Below, piece by piece: positions 34,391 to 43,768 of a stretch of DNA of 62,966 nucleotides. A model generated the notes under the pieces. It was not told where the DNA came from. It did not search any database and saw nothing but the letters and a program-made list of their open reading frames with translations. This DNA comes from Syntrophaceae bacterium UBA2210 (lineage in GTDB: Bacteria; Desulfobacterota; Syntrophia; Syntrophales; UBA2210), in the NCBI GenBank assembly GCA_002327865.1, contig DCUQ01000044.1, forward strand, positions 86,481 to 149,446. Reading direction: 5' to 3'. Position numbers and translations under genes: made by a program. The first letter of the stretch is position 1, and the number at the start of each line of letters is the position of its first letter.

Positions 34391-34694
34391 AAAGCGCCGG
34401 ATCGGGCTGAAATACTGCGGGGGTTGTACCCGTCGATACGACAGGGTACGGGCGGTGGCATACATAAAAAAACGCCTGGCGGACAGGATCGAGATTGTCT
34501 CGTTCGAAGACCCGGGCGCTGAGGGGATTCTTGTCGTTACCGGTTGTCCTACAGCCTGTGTTGATTTGACACCCTTTGAGGGATATCCCGTATGGGTGGT
34601 AAAGAGTGAAAGGGATATCGAAGGGTTCATTGAAAAAATGATAGGGAGGAGGGAACACGAATGGACTGGAGGGAGACATATAAAAGCAGGCTAA
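34383..34694 (+). CDS. Small protein with CGGC and CPTAC cysteine motifs
   Basis: I do not recognise a named family. The 103-residue protein has KYCGGCTRRYD (Cys 12, Cys 15) and TGCPTACVDL (Cys 55, Cys 59), a layout suited to a metal or iron-sulfur site or to thiol chemistry, with an alpha/beta character between. It overlaps the dehydratase gene by 8 nt and the CoA-transferase gene by 34 nt, so it is translationally locked into the operon. A role in maturing or protecting the [4Fe-4S] flavoenzyme is possible but only inferred. Confidence 0.72.
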   Translation: MNKKRRIGLKYCGGCTRRYDRVRAVAYIKKRLADRIEIVSFEDPGAEGILVVTGCPTACVDLTPFEGYPVWVVKSERDIEGFIEKMIGRREHEWTGGRHIKAG

Positions 34695-35956
34695 CTACCT
34701 CGCAGGAAGCAGTAAAGCGGATAAAGTCAGGAGACAGGGTTGTCGTAGGTCATGCATCAGGATCGCCGGAGGTATTGCTGAAGGCGATGCTGGAGAATAA
34801 AGATGCATACGAAAATGTCGAGATAGTGCATATGGTTTCGATGGGACCTTCCGAATACTGTCTGCCGGAGAATTCACCCCACTTTATTCACAATTCTCTA
34901 TTTGCCGGCGCGACAAGCAGGAAGGCCATCCACGATCAGAGAGCCATATTTACCGCCTCTCATTTCAGCCAGATTCCCCGCTTGTTCACCGATAAGATTC
35001 TGCCGGTAGACGTTACTCTATGTATGCTTTCCTCACCCGATGAACACGGGTACTGCTCATTCGGCATATCGGTGGATTACACGAAACCGGCGGCGGAGAG
35101 CTCCGGGTTCGTCATTGCGGAGGTGACACCCAATATGCCAAGGACGCTGGGCAACGCGTTTATACACGTATCCGACATAGATTATATCGTAGAGTGCGAT
35201 TCCAGACCGATCGAACTGCCACCACCAAAGATAGGCCCGATCGACGAGGCGATAGGGGGGCACTGCGCGGAACTGATAAAAGACGGGGACTGCCTTCAAC
35301 TGGGTATAGGCGCCGTTCCGGATTCCATGCTGGGTTTTCTGACCGGCAAGAAGGATCTGGGGATACATACGGAGATGTTCTCGGACGGCGTTGTCGACCT
35401 GGTAGATCGGGGTGTAGTTACCTGTTCGAGAAAAAACTTTCATCCCAACAAAATGGTTGCCACCTTTTTCATGGGAACGGAAAAGCTGTACAGGTTTGTT
35501 CACAATAATCCCAAGGTAGAGATGCATACGGTCGATTATACGAATAATCCCGCTATGATAGCAAAGAACGACAATATGGTGTCGATCAATTCCTCTCTGC
35601 AGGTTGATCTTACCGGGCAGGCGGCCTCCGAAACGATAGGGCACAAGCAGTTCAGCGCTACGGGGGGGCAGGCGGATTTTGTCAGAGGGGCAGCGTGGTC
35701 AAGGGGAGGGCGTTCGATAATAGCCTTTCACTCGACTGCCGCCGGAGGCAAAGTATCCAGAATAGTCCCGCATCTTGACCGGGGAGCTGTTGTAACGACG
35801 ACACGAACGGATACTCACTACATCGTAACGGAATACGGGATCGCCGATATGAGGGGTAAATCGGTCCATAAGAGAGCTGAAGCCCTTATCAATATCGCTC
35901 ATCCCGATTTCAGAAGCGATCTCAGAAAAGAATTTACGCGTATATATACTGGTTAA
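34661..35956 (+). CDS. 4-hydroxybutyrate (acetate/butyrate) CoA-transferase
   Basis: This family I CoA-transferase moves CoA from acetyl-CoA or butyryl-CoA to a carboxylic acid. The 431-residue protein has VSMGPSEYC, LGIGAVPDSMLGFL, and the catalytic Glu in GIHTEMFSDGVVDL. The C-terminal domain contains SATGGQADFVRGA and TTTRTDTHYIVTEYGIAD, as in acetyl-CoA hydrolase/transferase proteins. Next to the dehydratase and an alcohol dehydrogenase it most likely activates 4-hydroxybutyrate. GGGAGG-type sequence lies before the ATG. Confidence 0.88.
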   Translation: MDWRETYKSRLTTSQEAVKRIKSGDRVVVGHASGSPEVLLKAMLENKDAYENVEIVHMVSMGPSEYCLPENSPHFIHNSLFAGATSRKAIHDQRAIFTASHFSQIPRLFTDKILPVDVTLCMLSSPDEHGYCSFGISVDYTKPAAESSGFVIAEVTPNMPRTLGNAFIHVSDIDYIVECDSRPIELPPPKIGPIDEAIGGHCAELIKDGDCLQLGIGAVPDSMLGFLTGKKDLGIHTEMFSDGVVDLVDRGVVTCSRKNFHPNKMVATFFMGTEKLYRFVHNNPKVEMHTVDYTNNPAMIAKNDNMVSINSSLQVDLTGQAASETIGHKQFSATGGQADFVRGAAWSRGGRSIIAFHSTAAGGKVSRIVPHLDRGAVVTTTRTDTHYIVTEYGIADMRGKSVHKRAEALINIAHPDFRSDLRKEFTRIYTG

Positions 35957-35981
35957 TGAATGACGAGAGGAGGAATCGAAC

Positions 35982-37133
35982 ATGGTAAATGTGTTCAGCA
36001 CGACACCGAGAATCATAATGGGGCAGGGCGCTGTTGAACGTATTGGAGATGAGGTGAAAAACCGCCGTATTGAGAAAGTGCTGATTGTAACCGGTCCGAT
36101 TGTCAGGGCTGCAGGCCTGACTGATCCGCTTGAAGCTTCGCTTAAAAAAGTGGGGGTCGAATTCGCGGTATTCGATCGCGTCGAGCCGGATCCCCGTTAT
36201 GAGATCGTGTCCGACTGCGTAGACATGATCAAGAGTGAAAGCCCCGGTCTCCTTATAGGCCTGGGAGGGGGAAGCCCCATAGATTTATGCAAGGCTTCCG
36301 CGATCATGGCCGCCAACGAAGGTTCGGTGATCGATTACGTAGGGATCGACATGATCCCCAATCCCGGTTTGCCGACCATAATGATACCTACTACTGCGGG
36401 GACCGGCAGCGAAGTAACCCCTATAGCCATACTTTCCGACGAAGGCGAGAAACTGAAGAAGGGCATAGTCAGCCGGCATATGTATCCGTCGGCGGCCATT
36501 CTGGATCCGGAACTCACCGTCGGACTTCCTCCGTCGGTGACGGCTGCTACGGGAATGGATGCCCTTATCCATGCGATTGAAGCGTATACGTCCGTTAATG
36601 CGACCGGCATGACTGAGATGTACTGTGTCCGGGCTATGGAACTTATCTATAATAACTTGCGAATCGCTTACGCTAAAGGGGATAACATTGATGCACGCTC
36701 CGCGATGATGGAGGGGGCGTTACTGGCCGGTATCGGTTTTGCCAATGCCGGTGTGACCGCGGTACACGCTTTTGCCTATCCGATCGGAGCCGAATTTCAT
36801 ATTCCTCACGGAGTCGCGAACACATTGATGCTTCCCCATGTTCTTCGCTTTAACGTCCTGGGCAACCTGCCGAAATTTGCGGCCCTTGCTGAGCCGTTCG
36901 ATATACCGGTGAAAGATCTCGACGATCTGCAGATTGTCGACGGTGTCATAGCCGCTATCGACCGTCTGGCCCGTGATTTGAAGGTTCCCAGGCACCTTGC
37001 GGATTTCGGCGTTACAGAGGAAGATGTGCCGATGCTGGCCGAAGGAGTTATGAAAGTGACGAGACTCCTGGCCAATAATCCCCGGACCCTCTACCTCGAG
37101 GATGCGGAGGCGATCTATCACGCGGCATTATAG
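35982..37133 (+). CDS. Iron-containing alcohol dehydrogenase, likely 4-hydroxybutyrate dehydrogenase
   Basis: A group III (iron-type) NAD(P)-dependent dehydrogenase of 383 residues. The nucleotide-binding GLGGGSPIDLCKA is near residue 90, PTTAGTGSEVTP follows, and the metal ligands lie in MDALIHAIEAYTS, HAFAYPIGAEFHIPHG. As the last gene of the operon it probably interconverts succinate semialdehyde and 4-hydroxybutyrate, which feeds the CoA-transferase and dehydratase. Another short alcohol or aldehyde is possible. A GAGAGGAGG site supports the ATG. Confidence 0.85.
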   Translation: MVNVFSTTPRIIMGQGAVERIGDEVKNRRIEKVLIVTGPIVRAAGLTDPLEASLKKVGVEFAVFDRVEPDPRYEIVSDCVDMIKSESPGLLIGLGGGSPIDLCKASAIMAANEGSVIDYVGIDMIPNPGLPTIMIPTTAGTGSEVTPIAILSDEGEKLKKGIVSRHMYPSAAILDPELTVGLPPSVTAATGMDALIHAIEAYTSVNATGMTEMYCVRAMELIYNNLRIAYAKGDNIDARSAMMEGALLAGIGFANAGVTAVHAFAYPIGAEFHIPHGVANTLMLPHVLRFNVLGNLPKFAALAEPFDIPVKDLDDLQIVDGVIAAIDRLARDLKVPRHLADFGVTEEDVPMLAEGVMKVTRLLANNPRTLYLEDAEAIYHAAL

Positions 37134-37338
37134 CGGCAGACCGACTGGTGTTATGAATAATGGTGAGATGCCTGAATGGACGCGGCCAGGTCACTGTTTT
37201 CCCGGAAGCGTTTTCATGTGACTGCCGCTTTTGTAACTTGCCTTTTTCTCGACCATATTATAAAAGTGCTTTATTTAAGCCGGTGGTTCTGCCGGTGTCC
37301 GTATATTGTGCTCCCAGGGAGGAAAACGGAAGACAACG

Positions 37339-38211
37339 ATGAAATACGAGGGGATGGTGATACGGCCTCCGAGCGAGGCGGGAAGCCTTTTGTTGCAGGT
37401 AACCGTCGGATGTTCGCATAACAAATGTACTTTTTGCGGAACCTACAGCGGAGAAAAGTTCAGGATAAAGACTTTTGAGGAAATCGAGGAGGACATACTG
37501 GAGGCATCAGAATACGGTCGCATCGAGAGAGTTTTTCTATGCGATGGCGATGTACTGATTATGCCCATGAGAAAACTGGTGCCTGTACTTGAATCCCTCA
37601 ACAGTAATATCGAGGGATTAGAGAGGATCGGTCTCTACGCGAATGCAAAGAGCGTACTACGCAAGACACCTGAGGAACTTGTCACATTACGAAACCTTGG
37701 TGTGAAAATAGCATACCTGGGCCTGGAAACTGGTAACGATGACATCCTCGAAAAGATAAATAAAGGGGTGAATTCCCGTCAGATGGTCGAAGCGGCGGGA
37801 AGGATCAAGGAGGCTGGAATAACACTTTCGGTCACAGTTCTGTTGGGGATCGGTGGAAAAGAAAAGAGTTCAGAACATGCGCTGGATACGGCGCATGTCC
37901 TGACGGAAATGGACCCGGATTACGTGGGAGCGCTGACGGTCATGGTGATTCCGGGTACTCCCCTGTATGAAGATCAGATGGCGGGAAGATTTGAATTGCC
38001 TGATAAATTCGGATTTCTTGAAGAATTGAAGACGATGATAGCCGAATCCGATTTTACGAACTGTTTTTTTACCTCTAACCATGCCTCGAACTACCTGCCT
38101 GTACGTGCCGGAATGCCTCAGGAAAAGGATAAGACGGTCGCGCTGATACAGCGAGTGATTCAGTCCTCAAACAGGGATATACTCAGACCTGAATATCTGA
38201 GGGGGCTTTAA
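37339..38211 (+). CDS. Radical SAM protein
   Basis: A radical S-adenosylmethionine enzyme of unknown reaction. The 290 residues from ATG 37339 start with MKYEGMVIRPPSEAGSLLL, then the cluster motif GCSHNKCTFCGTY. That is a CX4CX2C spacing rather than the common CX3CX2C, and it is seen in a subgroup with this GCxHNxCxFC pattern. LGLETGNDDILEKINKG is the next SAM-domain element. A start at 37306 is an alternative. Radical SAM proteins of this subgroup are often annotated as B12-independent, with no substrate known. Confidence 0.78.
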   Translation: MKYEGMVIRPPSEAGSLLLQVTVGCSHNKCTFCGTYSGEKFRIKTFEEIEEDILEASEYGRIERVFLCDGDVLIMPMRKLVPVLESLNSNIEGLERIGLYANAKSVLRKTPEELVTLRNLGVKIAYLGLETGNDDILEKINKGVNSRQMVEAAGRIKEAGITLSVTVLLGIGGKEKSSEHALDTAHVLTEMDPDYVGALTVMVIPGTPLYEDQMAGRFELPDKFGFLEELKTMIAESDFTNCFFTSNHASNYLPVRAGMPQEKDKTVALIQRVIQSSNRDILRPEYLRGL

Positions 38212-38225
38212 GGACGGTTTTCTTC

Positions 38226-39143
38226 TTGTTTCTAAATAGTAACCGAACGGAGGGATTAAATATTTTTCCAAAAAGAATCAGAAAATTAATCGGCAAACTC
38301 TTTCCGGATTCAATTAAAAGAAAAAGTCTGACTTTGCTGGAAGGGAAGATCCAATCCATTGTTGATGCCGGAGAAGCGGACGGGCTTATTGACAGGCAAT
38401 CCGGGGAGATGCTCCAGAATATCCTCGAATTACGGGAAACCGTGGCCCGCGAGGTTATGGTGCCCCGAACGGAAATTATTGCCTTGAGCGATAACGCCTC
38501 AATCGACGAGATACTGGCCCTTATTCTGAAACAGGGTCATACGAGAATGCCGGTTTACAACGAGAATATCGACAATATTGTAGGAATATTGAATGTGAAG
38601 GATTTGTTGAGGTTCTGGTCTAAACCGTTTCGCGGGGAGGATATGATATCCATCCTGAGAAAGACCTACTACATTCCGGAAACGAAAAATATTCATCTTC
38701 TCCTGCATGAACTGAAAGAAAAAAAATCACATATGGCCATCGTTATCGATGAATACGGCGGAACCTCCGGACTTGTAACACTGGAAGATCTGATAGAGGA
38801 GATCGTCGGCGAAATTCATGACGAACACGATATCGAGGAAAACCCCTTCACAGCACTTCCCAGTGGCGAGATCCTTGTGGACGGCAGGGTTGAAATAGAG
38901 GATTTTGAAGAGTATTTCGGTATAAAAGTTCCGGAAGGGCAATTCGAAACGCTGGGGGGCTTCATATTCTATCTTATCAAGAAGATTCCCGTTGCCGGAG
39001 AAACCATCACATATGAAAATCTGCAACTGACGATAGACACAGCTGACGAAAGGAGCATAAAAAAAGTCAGGATACGAAGCGCCGGGGAAGCGATTTCTCA
39101 CATCGGCAACAACAATGAGAAAACACGCAAAAGCGATGAATAA
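38226..39143 (+). CDS. CorC/hemolysin-family protein with two CBS domains
   Basis: A 305-residue protein of the CorC type, linked to Mg/Co efflux or membrane-linked functions. It has a basic N-terminus, CBS domains with REVMVPRTEIIAL, GHTRMPVYNENIDNIVGIL and HMAIVIDEYGGTSGLVT, and a C-terminal CorC_HlyC domain with ETLGGFIFYLIKKIPVAGE (key part LGGFIFYL). The only conventional early start is a weak TTG at 38226. A strong GGAGGGA lies at 38250-38256, so an ATT a few codons downstream may be used. It precedes lnt and overlaps it by 29 nt. Confidence 0.85.
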   Translation: MFLNSNRTEGLNIFPKRIRKLIGKLFPDSIKRKSLTLLEGKIQSIVDAGEADGLIDRQSGEMLQNILELRETVAREVMVPRTEIIALSDNASIDEILALILKQGHTRMPVYNENIDNIVGILNVKDLLRFWSKPFRGEDMISILRKTYYIPETKNIHLLLHELKEKKSHMAIVIDEYGGTSGLVTLEDLIEEIVGEIHDEHDIEENPFTALPSGEILVDGRVEIEDFEEYFGIKVPEGQFETLGGFIFYLIKKIPVAGETITYENLQLTIDTADERSIKKVRIRSAGEAISHIGNNNEKTRKSDE

Positions 39144-40656
39144 AAAAACGCTGTTACTCTCTCTCGTGTCGGGACTGCTCATCGTCCTGTCATTTCCCAA
39201 ACCGGATATGGGTTTTCTCGCCTGGATAGCTATCGTTCCGCTTCTATATGCCATAGAAAATCAGGATCTTCCGGCGGCGTTCGGGACAGGGTTTGTCGCC
39301 GGGTTGGTTTACAACACAGGCCTGTTGTACTGGATCGTATTTGTGATTACGCAATACGGCAATACGTCTTTTCTTGCCGGTGTTGCGGTTATGTTCCTTC
39401 TTGTTATTTATCTGAGTTTATACCCCGCGTTTTTCTGTCTGGGCGTTGCCTATTTCAGAAAAAGAGGGATACGGGGGGTAATCATGGCGCCGCTTCTCTG
39501 GGTGTCTCTCGACTATTTGAAGGGTTTTCTCTTTTCCGGGTTTCCATGGGAAGATCTTGCTTACTCGCAGCATGGATACCTCCCTGTAATACAGATTGGA
39601 GATATCACGGGAATCTACGGGATAACATTTCTGATAGTACTCCTGAACTGTATTGTTTACGATTTATTGTTATCCCCGGGGGGTAAAGGGAAGAAGCTCT
39701 GGCCCGGGATCGTGGTCGGCTTCGGTCTCCTGTCGCTTGTTCTGGGCTACGGTATTTATAGTATGAATAACTTGAATAAATCATTGCAACATCTCGGTTC
39801 TATTAATGTTTCGCTTATTCAGGGGAATGTCGATCAGTCCGTGAAATGGAGTACCGCGTACCAGAACGATACGATGAATGTATACCGGGGCATGTCTTTA
39901 ACCGCATCGAAACAGGATGTTTCATTGATCGTGTGGCCGGAAACAGCCGTCCCGTTCTGTTTTCAGAATCTTGACGACAGGTCCAGAAACGTTATAGATA
40001 CGGCAAGAAAGGCCGGATCCTGGCTTCTGTTCGGATCTCTGGGCTACGAGAGAGTGAATGGGAAGATTTCTTTCAGAAACAGCGCTTATCTGATATCCCC
40101 CGAAGGTGCGGTTTCCGGGAGGTATGATAAGGTTCATCTGGTCCCTTTCGGCGAATATGTTCCATTGCGCAAGATACTTTTTTTCGTCGACAAGCTGGTT
40201 GAAGGCGCCGGAGATTTTACATCCGGCGGAGAGATTAGACCGATTCCCATGGGCGGCAACGAGGTGGGAATTCTTATCTGTTACGAAGGGATATTTCCTG
40301 AGATCAGCAGAGAGTATTGCATGAAGGGGGCCGGCCTTCTGGTCAACATAACAAATGACGCATGGTATGGGAACACATCGGCTCCTTACCAGCATCTGAC
40401 AATGGCTGCTTTCCGGGCTGTAGAGAATCGAAGATATATGATAAGGGCGGCAAACACCGGGGTAAGTGCGATCGTGAATCCGGCGGGAGACATAGTATTC
40501 AGGACAGGTCTGTTTGAAAGGACAACTTTGAGCGGCCCGGTAAAATTCCTGCGGCAAAATACGTTCTATTCAAGATATGGTAACGTATTTGCTTGTTCTT
40601 GCATTGTTTTTCTGTTAATTGGCTTTGTTATTTCCTTGAGGAGAGTTGATGTATGA
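39136..40656 (+). CDS. lnt: Apolipoprotein N-acyltransferase Lnt
   Basis: Lnt adds the third acyl chain to lipoproteins in the inner membrane. The N-terminal part is several membrane helices, followed by a nitrilase-like domain with the catalytic set: Glu in VWPETAVPF, Lys in YDKVHLVPFGEYVPL and Cys in GILICYEGIFPE. NITNDAWYG is also present. I list ATG 39136 (506 residues); a start at 39115 is equally possible. The stop overlaps the prfB start (ATGA), so translation is coupled. Confidence 0.93.
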   Translation: MNKKTLLLSLVSGLLIVLSFPKPDMGFLAWIAIVPLLYAIENQDLPAAFGTGFVAGLVYNTGLLYWIVFVITQYGNTSFLAGVAVMFLLVIYLSLYPAFFCLGVAYFRKRGIRGVIMAPLLWVSLDYLKGFLFSGFPWEDLAYSQHGYLPVIQIGDITGIYGITFLIVLLNCIVYDLLLSPGGKGKKLWPGIVVGFGLLSLVLGYGIYSMNNLNKSLQHLGSINVSLIQGNVDQSVKWSTAYQNDTMNVYRGMSLTASKQDVSLIVWPETAVPFCFQNLDDRSRNVIDTARKAGSWLLFGSLGYERVNGKISFRNSAYLISPEGAVSGRYDKVHLVPFGEYVPLRKILFFVDKLVEGAGDFTSGGEIRPIPMGGNEVGILICYEGIFPEISREYCMKGAGLLVNITNDAWYGNTSAPYQHLTMAAFRAVENRRYMIRAANTGVSAIVNPAGDIVFRTGLFERTTLSGPVKFLRQNTFYSRYGNVFACSCIVFLLIGFVISLRRVDV

Positions 40657-41742
40657 TCACAGACATTTCTGAAAAAATTAAAGACCTGAGAAAAAGAATC
40701 GACAACATCAGAGGGTGTCTTTGACATAGATGCCGAGGAAGAAAAGATTGTTCAACTGGATAAACAGATTCTCAAAGACGACTTATGGGACAATACCGAG
40801 ACCGCGAGAGATATATTGAAAGAGAAGAGCAGGGCGGAAGATGTCGTTGCCGGATGGAACGGGCTGAACAATTCTCTCCGGGATCTTGAAGCTCTATTCG
40901 AAATGGCCTGCGATGAGGACGATGAAAACGTTTTAAAAGAGATAGAAAAAGAAGTCGCCGATCTGGAGGATTCCGTCCGTGAGGATGAATTCAGAATGAT
41001 GCTGGGCGAGGAAGAAGACCCCGGTAACGCCATAATGACGATCCACGCGGGAGCCGGTGGAACGGAAGCACAGGACTGGGCGGAGATGCTTCTGCGGATG
41101 TACCTGAGGTGGACGGAGAGAAAGGGATTCAAAACAAAAATTATCGATCTTCAACCCGGCGATGAGGCGGGCGTTAAAAGCGTAACTCTAACGTTAGAAG
41201 GAGCGTATGCCTACGGATATGCCAAGGCGGAAGTCGGTATACACAGGCTCGTGCGTATATCCCCCTTCGATACCGGCGGAAGAAGACATACATCGTTCGC
41301 GTCGGTGTTCGTATACCCGGAAGTTTCCGATGATATCGAGGTTGAAATCAACGAAAATGACTTGCGGGTCGATACTTACAGATCCAGCGGGGCTGGCGGG
41401 CAACACGTTAACAAGACGGATTCCGCTGTCAGAATCACACATATTCCTACCGGAATTGTCGTACAATGCCAGAATGAGAGATCCCAGCATAAGAACCGTG
41501 CCATGGCTGTAAAGGTGCTGAAATCAAGGCTGTATGAGATGGAACTTCGCAAAAAGGCCGAAAAACTGGACGAGGTTAACAAGACGAAGAAGCAGATAGC
41601 CTGGGGCAGTCAGATACGTTCTTACATTCTCCATCCCTACAAAATGATCAAGGATCATAGAACGAACATGGAAGTGGGGAACGTGGAGAAGATATTGGAT
41701 GGAGATATAGACGGTTTCATAGAAGCATATCTGATAAGTTAG
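40653..41742 (+). CDS. prfB: Peptide chain release factor 2, with programmed +1 frameshift
   Basis: RF2 ends translation at UGA and UAA. The gene is read in two parts: 40653-40721 and 40723-41742. Frame 0 opens with MITDISEKIKDLRKRIDNIRGCL and meets an in-frame TGA at 40722-40724 after the slippery CTT. Shifting +1 continues as DIDAEEEKIVQL. The AGAGGG just before the CTTTGAC site acts as the internal Shine-Dalgarno. The SPF recognition tripeptide (VRISPFDTGG) and the catalytic GGQ (SGAGGQHVNK) are both present, and the joined product has 362 residues, typical of RF2. Confidence 0.96.
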
Positions 41743-41898
41743 ATGGTAAAAAAATCGTGAACTAAGATAATTGTATTTTGCTGGAACCCGCGGCGGCGGA
41801 TTCTTATTATTTGCATTTTTCGATGAAACAGTTTAGGAATGAGCGCAAGTGATTAAATATACATTTCTCCAATGCGGTTTCCGGGGGGCTTTCCATAT

Positions 41899-43737
41899 AT
41901 GTCTGAATTAAAGAGATTGGTTACGGCGGCTTTTCTGCTGATATTTTTGTCTTCGTGCATTCCGCAGCAGGGTTCTATATTTTCACCTTATTCCGCTCCG
42001 AAACCTGCCATAACTTCCGTGGAACATATCGATCAATGTTCCCGGAATCAAACCTTTCAAATCAACAATGAAACCGTAACAGTAGAGGCAGACTCATCGA
42101 ATGAAGCTGCACTGGACACGGCTTCAGGGAAAAATTCCGTAGAAGGGAACGGGTCCGAACAGACCGCGTCGCACGGAAAGAATCACAGTCAGAACAACAA
42201 GCAGGCAATTATGGACGAGGCCCTTGATTTTCTCGAACAGGCCCAGCTTCTGTGGGAAAAGGGTGATCTCGATAAAGCTTTGAAACTCCTCGATGATGCG
42301 TATTACCTTTTACTGGATGTGAACGGCGATACGGAGATCGCCTGGCAGAAAGATGATCTCCGCATTCTGATAGCCAAGAAAATCGTAGAGATCTATGCAT
42401 CGAGAAGCAATGTTGCGGCGGGTTACCAGAGCGAAATACCGCTCGTCATTAATGATGATGTCAAAAAAGCTATATGGCGTTTCCAGGGTCCTGAACGCAA
42501 CTTCTTTATATCTTCATACAAAAGGTCGGGCAGATATCGCCCGATGATACTTGAACAGCTGAAAGAGGCGGGGTTGCCGGAAGAGCTCTCCTGGTTACCG
42601 CTTGTTGAAAGCGGGTTCAAGATAAAAGCCCTCTCAAAGGCACGTGCGCTTGGTCTCTGGCAGATAATACCTTCAACCGGATATATGTACGGACTCAAGC
42701 GTGATCTCTGGATTGACGAACGTATGAATCCCGAGAAATCCACCAAAGCGGCCATAGCATATCTGAAGGAACTTCACGGAATATTCGGTGACTGGCTGAC
42801 GGTACTGGCTGCTTACAACTGCGGCGAGGGAAGGGTACTGAAAACAATATCGAGGCAGCACGTTAACTATCTTGACAATTTCTGGGATCTCTACCAACAG
42901 CTTCCCGTAGAGACGTCGAACTACGTGCCGCGTTTCCTGGCCGCACTGCAGATCATCAATAACCCGGAGAAGTACGGGATGGACCTGGCGCCGGTGCAGG
43001 AGGCCCCTGCTTCTTTCGATATCGTTACAATAGAAAAAAGTGTCAGGCTGAAGGATGTGGCGGAACGTCTTGGTGCATCGGAAGAAACACTTTGTTTTCT
43101 TAATTCCGAGCTCAGATATAAAACGACCCCGGACAACTATGATCTGAAAATACCCTCAGGAATGGAGGGGAAATTCGCCTCGATCTTGGATGAAATTCCT
43201 ATGGCTAAAAAACCGGGTGGTCCGAAATCCGTACGATACAAAGTAGAAAAAGGCGATACGCTGTCGGTTATTGCAAGAAAATATAAAAGTTCGGTAAATG
43301 CCATAATGGCAGCTAATAAACTTACCAGCAAGCACAGTATCAGGGCGGGTAAATGGCTGAAGATACCGTCCAGGGATTATGTTTATTCCGGAAGCCCGAA
43401 GGGTCCTGCTGTTAAAGAGGGGGGAGTGGCGGCATACAGGGTGAAAAAGGGAGATTCCCTGTGGCTCATAGCAAAACGTTTCGATATAACCGTTTCGGAG
43501 ATAAAGAGACTCAACGGGTTACAAAACAATAATCTTACAATAGGGCAGGTACTCAGGATAAGAAGCGGATCCGCGGGAGATAACGCTGTATCGGCCAAAA
43601 CGTCCATCGTAAAAAAAGGAGATACTTTGTCGGCGATAGCGTTGAGAAGCGGTATCAGTCTGGACAATCTCCTGAAACTTAATAATTTCGATAAATGTAC
43701 TATCATTCGTCCCGGGCAGATGGTCATAGTTAGATAA
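41899..43737 (+). CDS. mltD: MltD-like lytic transglycosylase with three LysM domains (lipoprotein)
   Basis: This peptidoglycan-cleaving enzyme is anchored as a lipoprotein: the start at 41899 yields MSELKRLVTAAFLLIFLSSC with the lipobox Cys at residue 20. The transglycosylase domain has the catalytic Glu in LVESGFKIKALSKARALGLWQI (key VESGF...GLWQI) and AYNCGEGRV. Three LysM repeats follow (VEKGDTLSVIARKY, VKKGDSLWLIAKRF, VKKGDTLSAIALRS). The 612-residue protein is longer than E. coli MltD because of a ~150-residue N-terminal stretch with predicted helical repeats. A GGGGGG site precedes the ATG. Confidence 0.9.
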   Translation: MSELKRLVTAAFLLIFLSSCIPQQGSIFSPYSAPKPAITSVEHIDQCSRNQTFQINNETVTVEADSSNEAALDTASGKNSVEGNGSEQTASHGKNHSQNNKQAIMDEALDFLEQAQLLWEKGDLDKALKLLDDAYYLLLDVNGDTEIAWQKDDLRILIAKKIVEIYASRSNVAAGYQSEIPLVINDDVKKAIWRFQGPERNFFISSYKRSGRYRPMILEQLKEAGLPEELSWLPLVESGFKIKALSKARALGLWQIIPSTGYMYGLKRDLWIDERMNPEKSTKAAIAYLKELHGIFGDWLTVLAAYNCGEGRVLKTISRQHVNYLDNFWDLYQQLPVETSNYVPRFLAALQIINNPEKYGMDLAPVQEAPASFDIVTIEKSVRLKDVAERLGASEETLCFLNSELRYKTTPDNYDLKIPSGMEGKFASILDEIPMAKKPGGPKSVRYKVEKGDTLSVIARKYKSSVNAIMAANKLTSKHSIRAGKWLKIPSRDYVYSGSPKGPAVKEGGVAAYRVKKGDSLWLIAKRFDITVSEIKRLNGLQNNNLTIGQVLRIRSGSAGDNAVSAKTSIVKKGDTLSAIALRSGISLDNLLKLNNFDKCTIIRPGQMVIVR

Positions 43738-43768
43738 CCCAAAGGACGCCTGAAGGTGAAAATCCGGT

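Noticed and set aside
40653..40724. prfB pseudogene due to an early stop codon
   Set aside because: The stop is exactly at the known slippery CTT TGA C with an upstream ribosome-like sequence and the continued frame carries all RF2 motifs.
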